This document shows, one piece after another, positions 6,425 through 7,231 of a DNA stretch of 7,231 nucleotides; the first letter of the stretch is position 1, and the number at the start of each line of letters is the position of its first letter. This DNA comes from Lentimicrobiaceae bacterium (GTDB taxonomy: Bacteria; Bacteroidota; Bacteroidia; Bacteroidales; Lentimicrobiaceae). The stretch is taken from positions 1-7,231 of the forward strand of contig JAQVEI010000112.1 in NCBI GenBank assembly GCA_028697695.1, written 5' to 3'. The notes under the pieces were generated by a model. That model searched no databases, was not told where the DNA came from, and worked only from the letters and a program-made list of their open reading frames with translations. A program made the translations under genes and the position numbers.

Positions 6425-7231
6425 ATGACAAAGAAACATTTGATGATTTTAATTTTAATGTTGCCTGTAATCCTAATGGCGCAGCAGGCTGATGTTCATC
6501 TTATTTCGGATGCAAAGTATCGTGAGAAAGTTCATTCAGCATTTTTAAATCAACAAAAGCTGGCCTCTGGCCGCGATTCTGTATTATTTGGTGTGATGAA
6601 TGCTTCGTTGACAAAAGAAGAAACCGAAGGCCTGGAATTTCTATATGCTTATATGCCTCTGAGCGATTTGGCGATGAATGATGGAAATTATTATCTGTCG
6701 CAGGTAAAATCGGCCCTGGAAGCACGTTCTTTTTTTGACTGGGGAAAAACAATTCCTGAGAAGGTCTTTTTGCACTTTGTGCTGCCATACCGTGTAAATA
6801 ATGAGTATGTCGATACCGCGCGTCAGGTATTTTTGAATGAGCTCCGGGATAGGGTTAAAGAAATGGATATGGCGGGTGCTACGCTCGAAGTCAACCATTG
6901 GTGCCGTGAGAAGGTAACGTATAAAAGTACCGATATTCGTACCTCAGGGCCATTGACCACAGTACATACCGCTTTTGGGCGTTGTGGAGAAGAGTCTGTT
7001 TTTACCGTTGCCGCATTGCGTTCAGTGGGTATCCCGGCCCGGCAGGTATATACTCCCCGCTGGGCACATACCGACGATAATCATGCCTGGGTGGAAGTAT
7101 GGATTGATGGGCAGTGGAAATACCTTGGCGCCTGTGAACCGGAACCGGAACTAAATATGGGCTGGTTTTCAGCGCCTGCAAAACGCGCCATGATGACCCA
7201 CACCCTTGTGTTTGGAGCCTATGAAGGAGAT
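6425..7231 (+). CDS. Secreted transglutaminase-like (papain-fold) domain protein, 3' end beyond window
   Basis: The first 269 codons are present and the frame is open to the right edge. The ATG at 6425 is the only ATG after an in-frame TGA at 6362-6364 and has no Shine-Dalgarno sequence. A signal peptide is clear: MTKKH, a hydrophobic run LMILILMLPVILM, and likely cleavage after A19 (LMA/QQ). There is no lipobox cysteine, so export to the periplasm or beyond is expected. A transglutaminase-like core lies at about 150-245: the nucleophile region GRCGEES with C187, then DDNHAWVEVW with H220, then YLGACEPEPELN (232-243). The position that usually carries the catalytic Asp appears here as G235 or E238. 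The fold family includes cysteine proteases, transglutaminases and peptide:N-glycanases; which reaction applies is not determined. From memory, Bacteroidota relatives are several hundred residues longer, so much of this gene is probably outside. Confidence 0.9.
   Translation, partial: MTKKHLMILILMLPVILMAQQADVHLISDAKYREKVHSAFLNQQKLASGRDSVLFGVMNASLTKEETEGLEFLYAYMPLSDLAMNDGNYYLSQVKSALEARSFFDWGKTIPEKVFLHFVLPYRVNNEYVDTARQVFLNELRDRVKEMDMAGATLEVNHWCREKVTYKSTDIRTSGPLTTVHTAFGRCGEESVFTVAALRSVGIPARQVYTPRWAHTDDNHAWVEVWIDGQWKYLGACEPEPELNMGWFSAPAKRAMMTHTLVFGAYEGD

Noticed and set aside
6501..6898. Two minus-strand frames of 85-95 codons opposite the transglutaminase-like gene
   Set aside because: They overlap each other and a plus-strand gene with a signal peptide and catalytic motifs; they are shadows.
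1..7231. tRNA, rRNA, CRISPR array, insertion sequence or defence system
   Set aside because: No cloverleaf-like segment, regularly spaced repeats, transposase or known defence domain was seen on either strand.

Overview
The window looks like chromosomal DNA of a Bacteroidota (Bacteroidetes) bacterium. The reasons are the gene families (an OprO/OprP-type porin, a signal-peptide-bearing transglutaminase-like protein, a soluble multi-PAS histidine kinase), moderate-to-low GC with AT-rich intergenic DNA, and the near absence of Shine-Dalgarno sequences before the starts. I cannot name a genus from sequence alone.

Layout: four genes read leftward (minus strand). In transcription order they are a four-PAS cytoplasmic sensor histidine kinase (5953-3551), an outer-membrane porin of the phosphate-selective O/P family (3315-1981), a small CYTH/triphosphate-tunnel enzyme (1922-1446), and an unrecognised protein with two central membrane segments whose 3' end lies beyond the left edge (1240-<1). 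One gene reads rightward from a 471-base divergent intergenic region: a secreted transglutaminase-like protein starting at 6425, cut by the right edge.

Intergenic DNA: 5954-6424 is the divergent control region. It holds two candidate Bacteroidetes -7 boxes and a doubtful 35-codon reading frame. 3316-3550 (kinase to porin) holds a 12-bp bulged hairpin and a 7-bp inverted repeat. 1923-1980 (porin to CYTH) is only 58 bases, so these two genes are probably cotranscribed; a 7-bp inverted repeat there overlaps the CYTH ribosome-binding region. 1241-1445 (CYTH to membrane protein) carries a compact set of direct and inverted repeats that looks non-random and may be a small repeat element.

How the genes might work together: porin O/P proteins can import phosphate or polyphosphate, and small CYTH enzymes commonly hydrolyse tripolyphosphate, so the porin-CYTH pair could be a phosphate/polyphosphate uptake-and-use pair. 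This is inference from family knowledge; no Pst transporter, PhoU, response regulator or polyphosphate kinase is visible. The kinase has no response-regulator partner in the window. Most of the window is ordinary. The points most worth a second look are the 1281-1425 repeat cluster, the unrecognised membrane protein and the unusual third-catalytic-residue region of the transglutaminase-like protein.
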